Source: a virus
IMG/VR virus record: IMGVR_UViG_3300008050_000270
Location: 1-25,949 of that record
Direction: 5' to 3' (one strand)
Length of the DNA stretch: 25,949 nucleotides
The notes under the pieces are model-generated. The model searched no databases, was not told the DNA's origin, and worked only from the letters and a program-made list of their open reading frames with translations. Made by a program: the position numbers and the translations under genes. Positions 1 through 7,093 of the stretch are shown piece after piece (the first letter of the stretch is position 1; each line of letters starts with the position of its first letter).

Positions 1-2
1 CA

Positions 3-473
3 GATGGAGCCGATGGCACAGATGGAACGGATGGAGCCACCGGAGCCACCGGCGCAACGGGTCCGGCGGGAGCAACAGGCCCACAGGGTCCGGCGGGTCC
101 GGCGGGTCGAGATGGTGCGAATGTGGTGTGGGGTTCGGTTGCGGGTGGAATGCCACTCCCGAACACTTTGACTCATGTCATCATGACGCTTGCGATGGGT
201 GGACCCATCCCAATTCTCACACTCCCAGATTCCGATTTATCTATCACACTCATCCCGACTGATGCACCATCATTCCTGATTGATGCGAATCTCGTTCCAT
301 GTCCTTTCACATATCACAACGGTGTGTTATTGGTTGAAGGCACGATGTTGACTATTCATGCCGGTGCTACTGTCGATTTGTTGTTCGTCTTGGATGATGG
401 CATGGGTCAACCTCGATACTACATTTCAGGATTCTCAAAGAATGTCGGTGGACTGTCTTTTGACATCACTTGA
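3..473 (+). CDS. Collagen-like repeat fibre/adhesin protein, 5' partial
   Basis: The reading frame is open from the left edge, so the N-terminus lies outside the window. The first 40 or so codons are perfect Gly-X-Y triplets (DGADGTDGT, TGATGATGPAG, GPAGPAGRDG), the hallmark of a collagen-like triple helix. They run into a roughly 115-residue C-terminal domain rich in beta-branched and hydrophobic residues. Collagen-like stalks followed by a globular tip are common in phage tail fibres and head fibres, so a host-contact or virion surface role is inferred. A start at the GTG at 123 would cut the collagen part off and is unlikely. The C-terminal domain was not recognised. Confidence 0.8.
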   Translation, partial: DGADGTDGTDGATGATGATGPAGATGPQGPAGPAGRDGANVVWGSVAGGMPLPNTLTHVIMTLAMGGPIPILTLPDSDLSITLIPTDAPSFLIDANLVPCPFTYHNGVLLVEGTMLTIHAGATVDLLFVLDDGMGQPRYYISGFSKNVGGLSFDIT

Positions 474-492
474 TTGGTTCAATCCCCAATTG

Positions 493-500
493 TCATATAT
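493..500 (+). promoter_or_regulatory. TATA-like promoter for the 43-aa zinc-finger gene
   Basis: TCATATAT centred about 27 bases upstream of the ATG at 524, the spacing seen throughout this window for leaderless genes. Confidence 0.5.
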
Positions 501-523
501 GAGAATCCTCTGGTCAATGACCC

Positions 524-655
524 ATGCCTAACGAATGCGCTCAATGTCGCCTACCAATCACTCGCCATAACACAATCACGGCCATGAGTGTTATTTGCGG
601 CAAATGTTATCTGAAAAACCAAGCCGAAAAGCGAGCGAAAAAGGGTTTGAAGTGA
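524..655 (+). CDS. Small zinc-ribbon-like protein (43 aa)
   Basis: A 43-residue protein with two CxxC knuckles, CAQC at residues 5-8 and CGKC at 25-28, separated by 16 residues, followed by a lysine/arginine-rich tail (KNQAEKRAKKG). The paired knuckles suggest a single zinc-binding site, as in zinc ribbons and treble-clef fingers; the basic tail would suit nucleic-acid binding. The start is supported by a TATA-like box about 27 bases upstream, giving a leaderless mRNA. No specific family was recognised. Small zinc-finger proteins of this size recur at 7549 and 15807 and are typical of archaeal virus genomes. Confidence 0.6.
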   Translation: MPNECAQCRLPITRHNTITAMSVICGKCYLKNQAEKRAKKGLK

Positions 656-675
656 TACCTATCGAACCCGATATT

Positions 676-683
676 CAAATATG
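676..683 (+). promoter_or_regulatory. TATA-like promoter for the 77-aa gene
   Basis: CAAATATG centred about 27 bases upstream of the ATG at 706. Confidence 0.5.
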
Positions 684-705
684 AGTATGAGCCCGCTCTG
701 GAACG

Positions 706-939
706 ATGACAATTCGCTCCGAGCCTCAACGAACCTACGACCGAACTTGGATTGAAATCGAAGAGATGTTGAGCAAGGCCGAACTCAAATTGAATTATCA
801 TCAAACGGCGATGCAACAATATCCCACCAAGTCGAAGGAATGGGTTCATGATGCTCGCCAGTTCAAAGCACTTCAAGGAGTGGTCAAGACTCTCAAATGG
901 GTGTTGGGCGACAAATCCGTTGACCATCCACTCGTTTGA
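706..939 (+). CDS. Hypothetical 77-aa protein, largely helical
   Basis: Not recognised. The protein is mainly charged and helix-forming (TWIEIEEMLSKAELKLNYHQ, then ARQFKALQGVVKTLKWVLGD), without membrane segments or cysteines. The start at 706 is chosen because a TATA-like box lies about 27 bases upstream. Its TGA stop at 937-939 is also the first half of the TGATAA box that drives the downstream methyltransferase gene, so the two transcription units abut with no spare bases. Confidence 0.55.
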   Translation: MTIRSEPQRTYDRTWIEIEEMLSKAELKLNYHQTAMQQYPTKSKEWVHDARQFKALQGVVKTLKWVLGDKSVDHPLV

Positions 940-942
940 TAA
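937..942 (+). promoter_or_regulatory. TGATAA promoter of methyltransferase gene, overlapping upstream stop codon
   Basis: TGATAA centred 26.5 bases before the ATG at 966, followed by CGGTGGG. The TGA is the stop codon of the upstream 77-aa gene. Confidence 0.7.
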
Positions 943-965
943 CGGTGGGCTGGCTCTCATAAAGT

Positions 966-1859
966 ATGAGTGAGTTCTCGGTGTTGGTTGGTGATGCTCT
1001 CGATAGACTTGACGATATAGAACCCGAATCGGTTGACACTTGCATCACATCGCCACCATATTGGGGTCTCCGTGAATACACCGATGGTGATGATGAACTC
1101 GGCATCGAATCGAATCCACAGGACTTCATTGATTCACTTGTTCTGATTCTTCGAGCAGTCAAACGAGTTCTCAAGCCCGAAGGCACACTTTGGTTGAACA
1201 TCGGCGACACCTATGTGAAGAAGCAATTGCAGATGATACCGGCACGAGTCGCTATGGCACTCCAAGAGGATGGGTGGTTCTTGCGTCAAGAGATTATCTG
1301 GGCGAAGCCCAACCCCATGCCCGAACCATCGAGAGATAGGTGTTCTCGGAATCACGAAGTCATCTATCTGTTGGCCAAGTCCAAGAAGTATTACTTTGAC
1401 TTTGATGCCATCAAGGAGAAGTCCATCAACAAGAAGGTTGCAGGACCCAACATGAAAACAACGCAACACTATGGTGCAGGGAATGGTGGCAACGCCGGAC
1501 TCTTGGAGTGGAAAAAAAAGTTCCACAAGACTGGCACACCTTTTCGCCGCAAGCGTAGCGTCTGGTGGATTCCTGTCGTGCCATTCAAGGGCGCACACTT
1601 CGCAACATTCCCTCCACAATTGATTGAGCCATGCGTTCTTGCGGGTTCTCCGGTCGGTGGAATGGTTCTCGACCCGTTCGCCGGCTCTGGAACAACGCTC
1701 GGAGTCGCCGTCAAACATGGTCGCAACGCCATCGGTATCGAACTCAATAGTGAATATGCAGAACTGATTCCGAAGCGAGTCAGTCAAATTGTCGGCCATC
1801 TGGTTCAAGCCGATGAGCAGATTCCCCACACACCCACCTTTGGTGAGTGGTTCATTTGA
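966..1859 (+). CDS. DNA methyltransferase, N4-cytosine/N6-adenine type, beta-class motif order
   Basis: Transfers a methyl group from S-adenosylmethionine to an exocyclic amino group in DNA. The catalytic motif IV, TSPPYW, is at residues 28-33 and the SAM-binding motif I region, DPFAGSGTT, at 236-244 followed by GRNAIGIEL. The catalytic motif preceding the SAM motif is the beta-class order, with the target-recognition region between them. A Ser-Pro-Pro-Tyr motif is most often found in N4-cytosine enzymes but also occurs in N6-adenine ones, so the base modified is open. At 297 aa the length is normal and complete. No restriction endonuclease gene lies beside it, so it is probably a solitary viral methylase protecting viral DNA. 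It is expressed from its own leaderless promoter at 937-942. Confidence 0.93.
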   Translation: MSEFSVLVGDALDRLDDIEPESVDTCITSPPYWGLREYTDGDDELGIESNPQDFIDSLVLILRAVKRVLKPEGTLWLNIGDTYVKKQLQMIPARVAMALQEDGWFLRQEIIWAKPNPMPEPSRDRCSRNHEVIYLLAKSKKYYFDFDAIKEKSINKKVAGPNMKTTQHYGAGNGGNAGLLEWKKKFHKTGTPFRRKRSVWWIPVVPFKGAHFATFPPQLIEPCVLAGSPVGGMVLDPFAGSGTTLGVAVKHGRNAIGIELNSEYAELIPKRVSQIVGHLVQADEQIPHTPTFGEWFI

Positions 1860-1862
1860 TAA
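1857..1862 (+). promoter_or_regulatory. TGATAA promoter overlapping the methyltransferase stop codon
   Basis: TGATAA followed by GGGTGGG, centred 26.5 bases before the ATG at 1886. TGA at 1857-1859 is the methyltransferase stop codon. Confidence 0.7.
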
Positions 1863-1885
1863 GGGTGGGAATCGACTCGACACTT

Positions 1886-2281
1886 ATGGGATTCATTACA
1901 GATTGTCCAACCGAATACGCCATCTGGCAACAAGAGCAAGCGCACTTGGCTGAACTGGCCGAAGAACATGAGCGAGATTGCCTTGAGCAAGCGAAGCAAG
2001 AGATGAATCAAATCCTCGAAGTTCTGGGTCGGATTCCACACTACAAAGAAGCCAACGATTTGAATCAAACCATCAAGGATGAATGCGTTCTTGCGGGTGA
2101 ATACATCAAGACGATTCGCAACATCTGTGCGGGTGGCGAGCAACAAATCATTGTGCAATCAGTTCTCACGCCAATTGTCAACGGATTGGTCGATTCGGAA
2201 TACAATCTCGAAGCAGTTATTCAATTGCTGGAGCATAAGCCTGATAAACCAACACACACAACGACAAAGAAGGGGGAGTGA
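1886..2281 (+). CDS. Hypothetical acidic helical protein (131 aa)
   Basis: Not recognised. The first half is strongly charged and predicted coiled coil (WQQEQAHLAELAEEHERD, then LEQAKQEMNQILEVLGR); the second half is also helical and ends in a polar Thr/Lys tail. The start at 1886 is preferred over upstream alternative codons because the TGATAA box lies 26.5 bases upstream. The gene sits between two DNA methyltransferase genes and its stop is four bases from the GTG start of the C5 enzyme, so the two are probably cotranscribed. An accessory role in DNA modification is possible from context only. Confidence 0.65.
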   Translation: MGFITDCPTEYAIWQQEQAHLAELAEEHERDCLEQAKQEMNQILEVLGRIPHYKEANDLNQTIKDECVLAGEYIKTIRNICAGGEQQIIVQSVLTPIVNGLVDSEYNLEAVIQLLEHKPDKPTHTTTKKGE

Positions 2282-2285
2282 AATT

Positions 2286-4316
2286 GTGTCCGACCAACCC
2301 ATCTCAACGCCTAAGAAGCCGTTCAAATACATCTCACTATTCGCCGGTATCGAAGCCGCATCAGTCGCTTGGCATCCACTCGGTTGGGAGCCACAATTGT
2401 TCTGTGAAATCGAACCATTCCCATCGGCGGTTCTCGCTCAACGATTCCCAGATGTTCCGAATCTCGGAGATATTACAAAGGTGAATTGGGATGAGTGGAA
2501 AGACAAAGACATCGACCTTATTATCGGAGGCTCACCATGTCAATCGTTTTCTGTTGCAGGAAAGCGTCTTGGATTGGATGACCCTCGTGGGAACTTGGCC
2601 ATCGAGTTCTGCCGGATTGTTGACACAGTTCGACCAACATGGTTCATTCTCGAAAATGTGGCAGGACTCCTGTCATCTGACGGAGGGAGGGATTTTGGAG
2701 CCCTACTCGCACTCATGGGGGAATGCGGGTATGGGGTCTCATACAGGATTCTTGACTCTCAACATTTCGGAGTCCCACAAAGACGCAGAAGGGTGTTCGT
2801 TGTTGGACATCTTGGAGCCGATTGGCGACATTCCGCAGCGGTATTATTTGAGCCCAATAGCCTGTCAGGGGATTCTCCGAAGGCATCTGGAATCAAACGC
2901 CAAGCGAATGCCGAAGGTTCTCCAGAGAGCATTGGAGAGGGGCAAGGATGGTTTGAATCATCCACCGACCTCGACCGAAGAAGAGTGAAGGCCATCGGAA
3001 TCGAAGGTGGCCAAGCACGAGCGACATTCGGCGATGACCTCGCACCGACATTGAATTGTCAAGACGATAAAGCATTGGTTGGAGTCGAGATTGACGATGA
3101 AGTGTGGGGGATTGGTGGGAGTCAAGCCGACCAATGGGGTGCGGTTGTCAAAAACCTCGCACCGACTCTTCATTGTCAATCTGACTGTTCGCTCGTTGCA
3201 CATACACAAGAGATGAATGGCGACTTGCCCATCGGCATTGAAGGGAATATGCCAGCCCAGATGGGGAATTGTATGGAGAACACCCAACCGACCGTGATGG
3301 CAGGGAATGAGCGACCATTGGTTGCTACACCAACCGCTGGTGCATGGGCTGTCAATTCACGAGATGAAGTTCGATTGATTGACGATGATGGTCAAAAGAC
3401 TGGAACACTTCTCACGAGCGATGGCAAAGGTCAGACGATGATTGCTCAAGAACCCAATGTGGAGATATTCAAGTTCGATTCACAATCCTCGAACTCCATG
3501 AAATCGTCAAATCCAGATTCGGGATTACAATCTGGCGTGGAGATTGCACCGACTCTCGACACAATGCAACCCAATCCTGCTCTCAATCAAGGTGGGCTGG
3601 CGATTGTTCAAGAGGATGATGCGGTGTCATTCCAAGCAAATATGAGTCGCTCGAAGGATGGGGATTTGAGCCACTATGTCAAATTAGGACCCAACGATGG
3701 TTCGATAACTCCAACAATCACCAAAGAGACCAACCCTCGCAACGCTGCGACATTGGTTGCTCAACCGGATGATGTTGTGTCGCTTCAAGATGTTGAACAA
3801 TACAACAAGAAGTCGCCGTTGGCTGGAAAGGGGTATCGACAGGATGGCCAATCATACGCATTGGGTGTGCGTGGGAGTGCTGGAGTCGGTCAACCCACCG
3901 ATGTCAAGGCATTCACAACGAAGGGAGATGGGGCGGTCTTTGAAGCCGATATGCACCCAACACTCTCATCATCTCAAGGTGGTCAGGCTGGTCAAGGTTA
4001 TCCGGCGATTCGCAGGGAGATGATAGTTCGCAGATTGACTCCATTGGAGTGTGAGCGATTGCAGGGATTCCCCGATAACTGGACTCGCATCGAATGGAAA
4101 GGCAAACCCGAATCCGAGTGTCCAGATGGACATCGCTACAAAGCCTGTGGGAACTCGATGGCAGTTCCGGTCATTCGTTGGCTCGGTGAGAGAATTGAAG
4201 CCGTTGATTGTCATGTTCCTCATGTCGACCTGCCCGAAGAGAAGAATCGGGTATTGACCGGCTTCAAGGATGGTGTCGCCATATCTCAAGACACAATGGA
4301 TGAGTGGTTCTCGTGA
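2286..4316 (+). CDS. C5-cytosine DNA methyltransferase with long repetitive insert
   Basis: Methylates carbon 5 of cytosine in DNA using S-adenosylmethionine. Motif I (LFAGIEAAS) starts near residue 18, the catalytic Pro-Cys of motif IV (GGSPCQSFSVAG) has Cys85, motif VI ENV is at 123-125, motif VIII (QRRRRVFVVG) starts at 165. The C-terminal motifs are RRLTPLECERLQGFPDNW from 582 and GNSMAVPV from 622. The GTG start at 2286 follows a GGGGGAG ribosome-binding sequence; an upstream ATG would add sequence that overlaps the preceding gene and lacks homology to the family. Usual phage enzymes are 300-450 aa. This one is 676 aa because about 400 residues lie between motif VIII and motif IX. That stretch holds about seven degenerate copies of an APTL-x(5-12)-ALV-like unit (see findings). 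Confidence 0.93.
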   Translation: MSDQPISTPKKPFKYISLFAGIEAASVAWHPLGWEPQLFCEIEPFPSAVLAQRFPDVPNLGDITKVNWDEWKDKDIDLIIGGSPCQSFSVAGKRLGLDDPRGNLAIEFCRIVDTVRPTWFILENVAGLLSSDGGRDFGALLALMGECGYGVSYRILDSQHFGVPQRRRRVFVVGHLGADWRHSAAVLFEPNSLSGDSPKASGIKRQANAEGSPESIGEGQGWFESSTDLDRRRVKAIGIEGGQARATFGDDLAPTLNCQDDKALVGVEIDDEVWGIGGSQADQWGAVVKNLAPTLHCQSDCSLVAHTQEMNGDLPIGIEGNMPAQMGNCMENTQPTVMAGNERPLVATPTAGAWAVNSRDEVRLIDDDGQKTGTLLTSDGKGQTMIAQEPNVEIFKFDSQSSNSMKSSNPDSGLQSGVEIAPTLDTMQPNPALNQGGLAIVQEDDAVSFQANMSRSKDGDLSHYVKLGPNDGSITPTITKETNPRNAATLVAQPDDVVSLQDVEQYNKKSPLAGKGYRQDGQSYALGVRGSAGVGQPTDVKAFTTKGDGAVFEADMHPTLSSSQGGQAGQGYPAIRREMIVRRLTPLECERLQGFPDNWTRIEWKGKPESECPDGHRYKACGNSMAVPVIRWLGERIEAVDCHVPHVDLPEEKNRVLTGFKDGVAISQDTMDEWFS

Positions 4317-4648
4317 GTCTGATGCAATTCCTTGTGGGGTTGAATGATGTCGATGTTCGGGCTTGGGTCATTCAAACGATTGACAATGACTCCAAACATG
4401 AGAAGGGAATCCGAGTCTTGGCTCTCAATGTAATGAATGCTAAAGCGGGATTGGATGAGATTGTCGAGAAGTCTGGATTAGATATTGATTCAATTATGCG
4501 GGTGATGGATTCGTGGCGACTGGAACCCAATCTGGCTTCGATTGAAAACAAAGTGAGGGTGGCGAATGTGATACTCGATGCACTCTTTGAGCGAGAACCC
4601 AGAGGTGAGAATGATGACCAAGAATCCAAAATGTCGCAAACAAATTAG
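4313..4648 (+). CDS. Hypothetical 111-aa protein
   Basis: Not recognised. The protein appears wholly helical, with segments such as VRAWVIQTIDNDSKHEKG and AGLDEIVEKSGLDIDSIMRV; the latter resembles a helix-turn-helix in spacing but is not convincing. The GTG at 4313 overlaps the TGA of the methyltransferase gene by four bases (GTGA), the classical arrangement for translational coupling; an in-frame ATG at 4322 is the alternative. Its 3' end overlaps the next gene by 38 bases. It therefore belongs to the operon that starts at 1886. Confidence 0.6.
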   Translation: MSLMQFLVGLNDVDVRAWVIQTIDNDSKHEKGIRVLALNVMNAKAGLDEIVEKSGLDIDSIMRVMDSWRLEPNLASIENKVRVANVILDALFEREPRGENDDQESKMSQTN

Positions 4649-4874
4649 AGACGCTTTACTATTGATGGAGATAGATGATTCGTTCTCGTTGGATTGGTTT
4701 ATCGAAGAGATTAGAACGCCGAGAGGATTGACCAAAAGCAAACTTCTTCAACGCCAACCAATCCAACGAGTGGCGATGATTCTGACCGAGTATGTGGTTC
4801 AAGGATTCCTTGACCGAGAACAGACGACAACCCGAACGATAGCGCACTATCGAGTCGTGAAATTGCTCGAATAG
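4611..4874 (+). CDS. Putative winged-helix DNA-binding protein (87 aa)
   Basis: The segment LTKSKLLQRQPIQRVAMILT followed by EYVVQGFLDREQTTTRTIAHYRVVKLL has the shape of a small winged helix: a recognition-helix candidate, then a helix ending in 'GFL' and a two-stranded wing ending in YRVVKL. Transcription regulation is inferred. The start is ATG 4611 (a second ATG follows directly) because AGAGGTGAG, a good match to the archaeal anti-Shine-Dalgarno complement, sits just upstream. The gene overlaps the previous one, so it is the distal gene of the methyltransferase operon. Confidence 0.6.
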   Translation: MMTKNPKCRKQIRDALLLMEIDDSFSLDWFIEEIRTPRGLTKSKLLQRQPIQRVAMILTEYVVQGFLDREQTTTRTIAHYRVVKLLE

Positions 4875-4900
4875 TCTGAATCACAATTCTCCGCAAGTGT

Positions 4901-4906
4901 GAATAA
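4901..4906 (+). promoter_or_regulatory. TATA-like promoter for the 198-aa gene
   Basis: GAATAA centred 26.5 bases before the ATG at 4930. Confidence 0.55.
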
Positions 4907-4929
4907 CCACATAGACATAGGATAACAAT

Positions 4930-5526
4930 ATGGATGATTCCATTGAGAGTATAGATGATGTTGATGAATTACTGCCGAGCAAACATGATGAGGCATTGAT
5001 TCGGTTCGTTGCACATCTGTTGATTCGTGGTAAAACCGAAGCCGAAGTGAGAAGGTCATTGGTTGAAAATAGCCTCTTTGACTCTCACGCCTCGCCAGCA
5101 AAGTGGAGAACTCTTATTCGACAGAGCCAGATTGTTGCAGACGACATCAAGTGGATGGTCGTGGCGAAAGCCGAGATGGATGATGTTGAGCATCAACGAT
5201 TGGATTCATATGCTCGAAGGCGGCGAGCGATGGGTCGACTCGAAGCCATCATCGAGAGCGCACATCAACAGGCCGACTCGGTGAGCAAACTGAACTCGGT
5301 GTCATTCATGGTGGGTGGATTGCTCAAGGCACAGGAATCAATGGATAAGTTCACAGGAGCGCAAGAAGCCGCACCACAGGTTGTGGTCAATGTTGGCTAT
5401 GACCCATTACAACAGTTCCGAGATGTGATTCAAAAAGAGATTCAGGTCATAGATATTGAATTGGATGCCGAACTGGTTGATGAGGATATTGAAGAAGTCG
5501 TTGAAACCATTTCATCCGAAGAATGA
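4930..5526 (+). CDS. HTH-containing oligomeric protein, possible small terminase subunit
   Basis: Residues about 20-70 (EALIRFVAHLLIRGKTEAEV through PAKWRTLIRQSQ) look like a helix-turn-helix of the type that begins many small terminase subunits. Residues about 75-140 are charged helical and likely coiled coil, and the last 40 residues are very acidic (ELVDEDIEEVVETISSEE). HTH, central oligomerisation helices and a C-terminal tail is the architecture of small terminase proteins, which bind the packaging site and feed DNA to the large subunit. Against this, the large terminase is 7 kb away and no sequence signature is decisive. It has its own leaderless promoter. A DNA-binding regulator or replication accessory protein is the alternative. 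Confidence 0.6.
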   Translation: MDDSIESIDDVDELLPSKHDEALIRFVAHLLIRGKTEAEVRRSLVENSLFDSHASPAKWRTLIRQSQIVADDIKWMVVAKAEMDDVEHQRLDSYARRRRAMGRLEAIIESAHQQADSVSKLNSVSFMVGGLLKAQESMDKFTGAQEAAPQVVVNVGYDPLQQFRDVIQKEIQVIDIELDAELVDEDIEEVVETISSEE

Positions 5527-5534
5527 ATCTGCGG

Positions 5535-5599
5535 TCGGATTCGATTCGATTCGATTCCAGCAACCAGAACTGGCGAACTGGATGATATATCGAATCCGA
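5535..5599. repeat. 11-bp inverted repeat with tandem ATTCG units
   Basis: TCGGATTCGAT at 5535-5545 is the exact reverse complement of ATCGAATCCGA at 5589-5599, separated by 43 bases. The left arm runs into a short tandem array of GATTC units. It lies just after the stop of the 198-aa gene and could act as an operator, RNA stem or terminator. Confidence 0.55.
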
Positions 5600-5672
5600 T
5601 ATGGCCAAAAGTTCCTTCGAGTGTTTTCCAGACAATTACAAAAAAGACGAAAAAAACGAACTTAGAAAACCG

Positions 5673-5678
5673 CTATAC
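5673..5678 (+). promoter_or_regulatory. TATA-like promoter for the 45-aa ORF
   Basis: CTATAC after an A-rich stretch, centred 27.5 bases before the ATG at 5703. Confidence 0.45.
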
Positions 5679-5702
5679 TGCGAGCCTGTGAAATCCCCAA
5701 AT

Positions 5703-5840
5703 ATGCTCCATCCTGCAATCCGAACGACTGGTCGACATCATTCTGCCGAAGTTATTCGGTTCAATATCGAATCGAGGTTTGTTGAGGCTCGTTCGGCCCA
5801 GTTAAAATTGAAGTATTATGGCCAAAAAGCATTGATATAA
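5703..5840 (+). CDS. Hypothetical 45-aa basic protein
   Basis: Not recognised. A short basic polypeptide (MLHPAIRTTGRHH at the start, FVEARSAQLKLKYYGQKALI at the end). The frame is open back to an ATG at 5601, which would give 79 aa, but the TATA-like box at 5673-5678 with canonical leaderless spacing favours 5703. Its last codons overlap the first of two tandem TGATA promoter boxes for the 179-aa gene. The stretch from 5527 to 5702 before it shows only the inverted repeat and an A-rich promoter-like zone. Confidence 0.35.
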   Translation: MLHPAIRTTGRHHSAEVIRFNIESRFVEARSAQLKLKYYGQKALI

Positions 5841-5855
5841 CCGAAGCATTGATAA
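5832..5855 (+). promoter_or_regulatory. Tandem GCATTGATA promoters of the 179-aa gene
   Basis: Two copies of GCATTGATA (TGATAT at 5832-5837 and TGATAA at 5850-5855). The second predicts a transcription start near 5879, right at the AAGGAGAG ribosome-binding sequence (5878-5885) before ATG 5893, so this mRNA has a very short leader. Confidence 0.65.
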
Positions 5856-5892
5856 GGTGGAACACCTACGCCAATACAAGGAGAGAGCCAAA

Positions 5893-6432
5893 ATGAGCCA
5901 AACCGAAACCGAAACCGAAAGCCAGACCACCGAATTAACCCTTGACAGGGCAACAGGAACCCTTGTGGATTCCTCTGCCGTTATGTCAACAGGCGCAGGA
6001 TGCGCCGTTGCTTCGTGGGCAACAAAGCAGAAAAAGATTGACCGCACAACCGTGAATGACGCACCTGCCGAGAAGCAGACCAACAGCGTTGACCTCACAA
6101 TCGTTGACAACAACACCGGAGCAACCAGCCAAATCACCGGCGATGCAACAGTCGGACTTGACAACCCAGATGCAGTAATCACACAGAAACTTGGAACAAA
6201 GAGTCTTGCACTATTACTCTTGATGAACAACAACACCATCACCGCAGAGAACATCACCAGTCAGATGAAAGAATCACTCATCAATGGAGATGTCGCAACA
6301 CAAGCACGAATACTTGGACTCGACTTCGACTCCGAGAAGTTCGCCGCTGCTGAAGCACTTCTAAAGTCCATCACCAACGAGACTCGTGGAATGAAAGCAG
6401 GTCGCCAGCAGTTCACTGCTCGCACCGCTTGA
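5893..6432 (+). CDS. Unrecognised, probably abundant 179-aa protein
   Basis: Not recognised. The protein starts with a Thr/Glu repeat (SQTETETES), has a polar Thr/Asn-rich middle (VDNNTGATSQITGDA), a short hydrophobic stretch SLALLLLMNN near residue 105-115, and a helical C-terminus ending in GMKAGRQQFTARTA. Codon use differs from its neighbours: AAC, ACC, GCA, CGC and ATC dominate, whereas nearby genes use CGA and AAT freely. The same bias occurs in the capsid gene, the DUF6011 gene and two minus-strand genes. With tandem promoters and AAGGAG as ribosome-binding site, this points to strong expression, perhaps as a virion component or an abundant early protein. The ATG at 5893 is chosen for the ribosome-binding site. 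Confidence 0.8.
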   Translation: MSQTETETESQTTELTLDRATGTLVDSSAVMSTGAGCAVASWATKQKKIDRTTVNDAPAEKQTNSVDLTIVDNNTGATSQITGDATVGLDNPDAVITQKLGTKSLALLLLMNNNTITAENITSQMKESLINGDVATQARILGLDFDSEKFAAAEALLKSITNETRGMKAGRQQFTARTA

Positions 6433-6517
6433 ATCCCAAGTCAGTCAACCAACGATGGTTCACTCCCTGCATCCTTCGGGGTGTGGGGGGTGTTCAATCA
6501 TCACCGCCTTCATCGAA

Positions 6518-6671
6518 GGGTGTGCATGGGTGTGCCACCATCTGGTGGGATGCACATGGTCAACAACACGACCGGCCATCTGACAGATAGATGTGCCAGT
6601 TCGGAATGCTTTGACCAATCTGTGCGTTCGCCGAATCATCGAATGATGTGAAGGGTGTGCGATAGGTGTGC
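6518..6671. repeat. GGGTGTGC iteron-like direct repeats
   Basis: GGGTGTGC occurs at 6518-6525, 6528-6535 and 6653-6660, and AGGTGTGC at 6664-6671; related GGTGTG sequences continue nearby. The longer unit AAGGGTGTGC is found twice. Between 6433 and 6963 no convincing gene was seen on either strand; a minus-strand frame at 6460-6843 is His/Pro/Arg-rich and not protein-like. Confidence 0.5.
6522..6555. repeat. Two-part hairpin
   Basis: CCACCA (6535-6540) pairs with TGGTGG (6543-6548) around a two-base centre, and GTGCAT (6522-6527) pairs with ATGCAC (6550-6555) outside it. The arms overlap the GGGTGTGC repeats. Confidence 0.6.
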
Positions 6672-6889
6672 GGGTGCATGATGCCTCGCTCTCGCTCCCA
6701 GAGAATTGTCGATGATGATTCGACTTCGGGAACTGGAATATATTCAGCATCGTGGGGGGGATGAGAATGTCATTCGCTCCAGATAGCCTGATGGTCGACA
6801 ATCTGCCGGAGCCATGACCCCCCGCCTGTCGGTCGAGAAGCATTTGGTTTTTCGTTTTCGCTTGAATATCCTCTCAAAATAGAATCTCG

Positions 6890-6909
6890 TTTTTTCATTA
6901 TTTTTTTTT
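6890..6909 (+). terminator. T-rich terminator-like tract
   Basis: A run of six T (6890-6895) and a run of nine T (6901-6909) separated by CATTA. Archaeal RNA polymerase terminates at such U-tracts without needing a hairpin. It may end transcripts from the 179-aa gene or serve as an easily melted AT-rich block beside the iteron-like repeats. Confidence 0.45.
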
Positions 6910-6911
6910 CG

Positions 6912-6917
6912 CTATAT
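6912..6917 (+). promoter_or_regulatory. TATA-like box upstream of the 39-aa ORF
   Basis: CTATAT predicts a transcription start near 6941, leaving a leader of about 23 bases that contains AAGGGGGTG before ATG 6964. Confidence 0.4.
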
Positions 6918-6963
6918 TACTACTTATGTTCCATCAAATCAATTAAACAAACGAAGGGGGTGT

Positions 6964-7083
6964 ATGGGACACACACACACTACAAAATGGGAGAATGATA
7001 TACTGCGCCCAACCACACCAGATTGGGTGTGTATGTGTGTCAAGAGGGGGTCTCATCTGATTCTTTGGACTATCCCCCCATAG
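6964..7083 (+). CDS. Possible 39-aa peptide
   Basis: Not recognised. A short frame, Trp- and Pro-containing (TTKWENDILRPTTPDWVCM), ending with LILWTIPP. Support is a TATA-like box, a short leader and an AAGGGGG Shine-Dalgarno-like sequence just before the ATG. Its TAG stop is inside the loop region of the 7071-7091 hairpin. The DNA is low in complexity (CACACACA, GTGTGTATGTGTGTC), so the frame could be fortuitous. Confidence 0.35.
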   Translation: MGHTHTTKWENDILRPTTPDWVCMCVKRGSHLILWTIPP

Positions 7084-7091
7084 GGGGGATA
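7071..7091. repeat. Perfect 9-bp G/C hairpin
   Basis: TATCCCCCC at 7071-7079 and GGGGGGATA at 7083-7091 are exact complements around an ATA loop. A second perfect hairpin, GATTGAC/GTCAATC with a six-base loop, follows at 7094-7113. Confidence 0.75.
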
Positions 7092-7093
7092 AT

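Noticed and set aside
1-122. Short tandem repeats at the left edge as possible CRISPR or satellite
   Set aside because: The repeats are in-frame Gly-X-Y codons of a collagen-like protein with no spacers.
1134-1883. Long minus-strand frame of 249 codons opposite the first methyltransferase
   Set aside because: It is entirely antisense to a gene with clear methyltransferase motifs, and its translation is Cys/Arg/Leu-rich without recognisable domains; a shadow frame.
6460-6843. Minus-strand frame of 127 codons in the non-coding region
   Set aside because: His/Pro/Arg/Ser-rich composition, no promoter or ribosome-binding site, and it spans hairpins and repeats.
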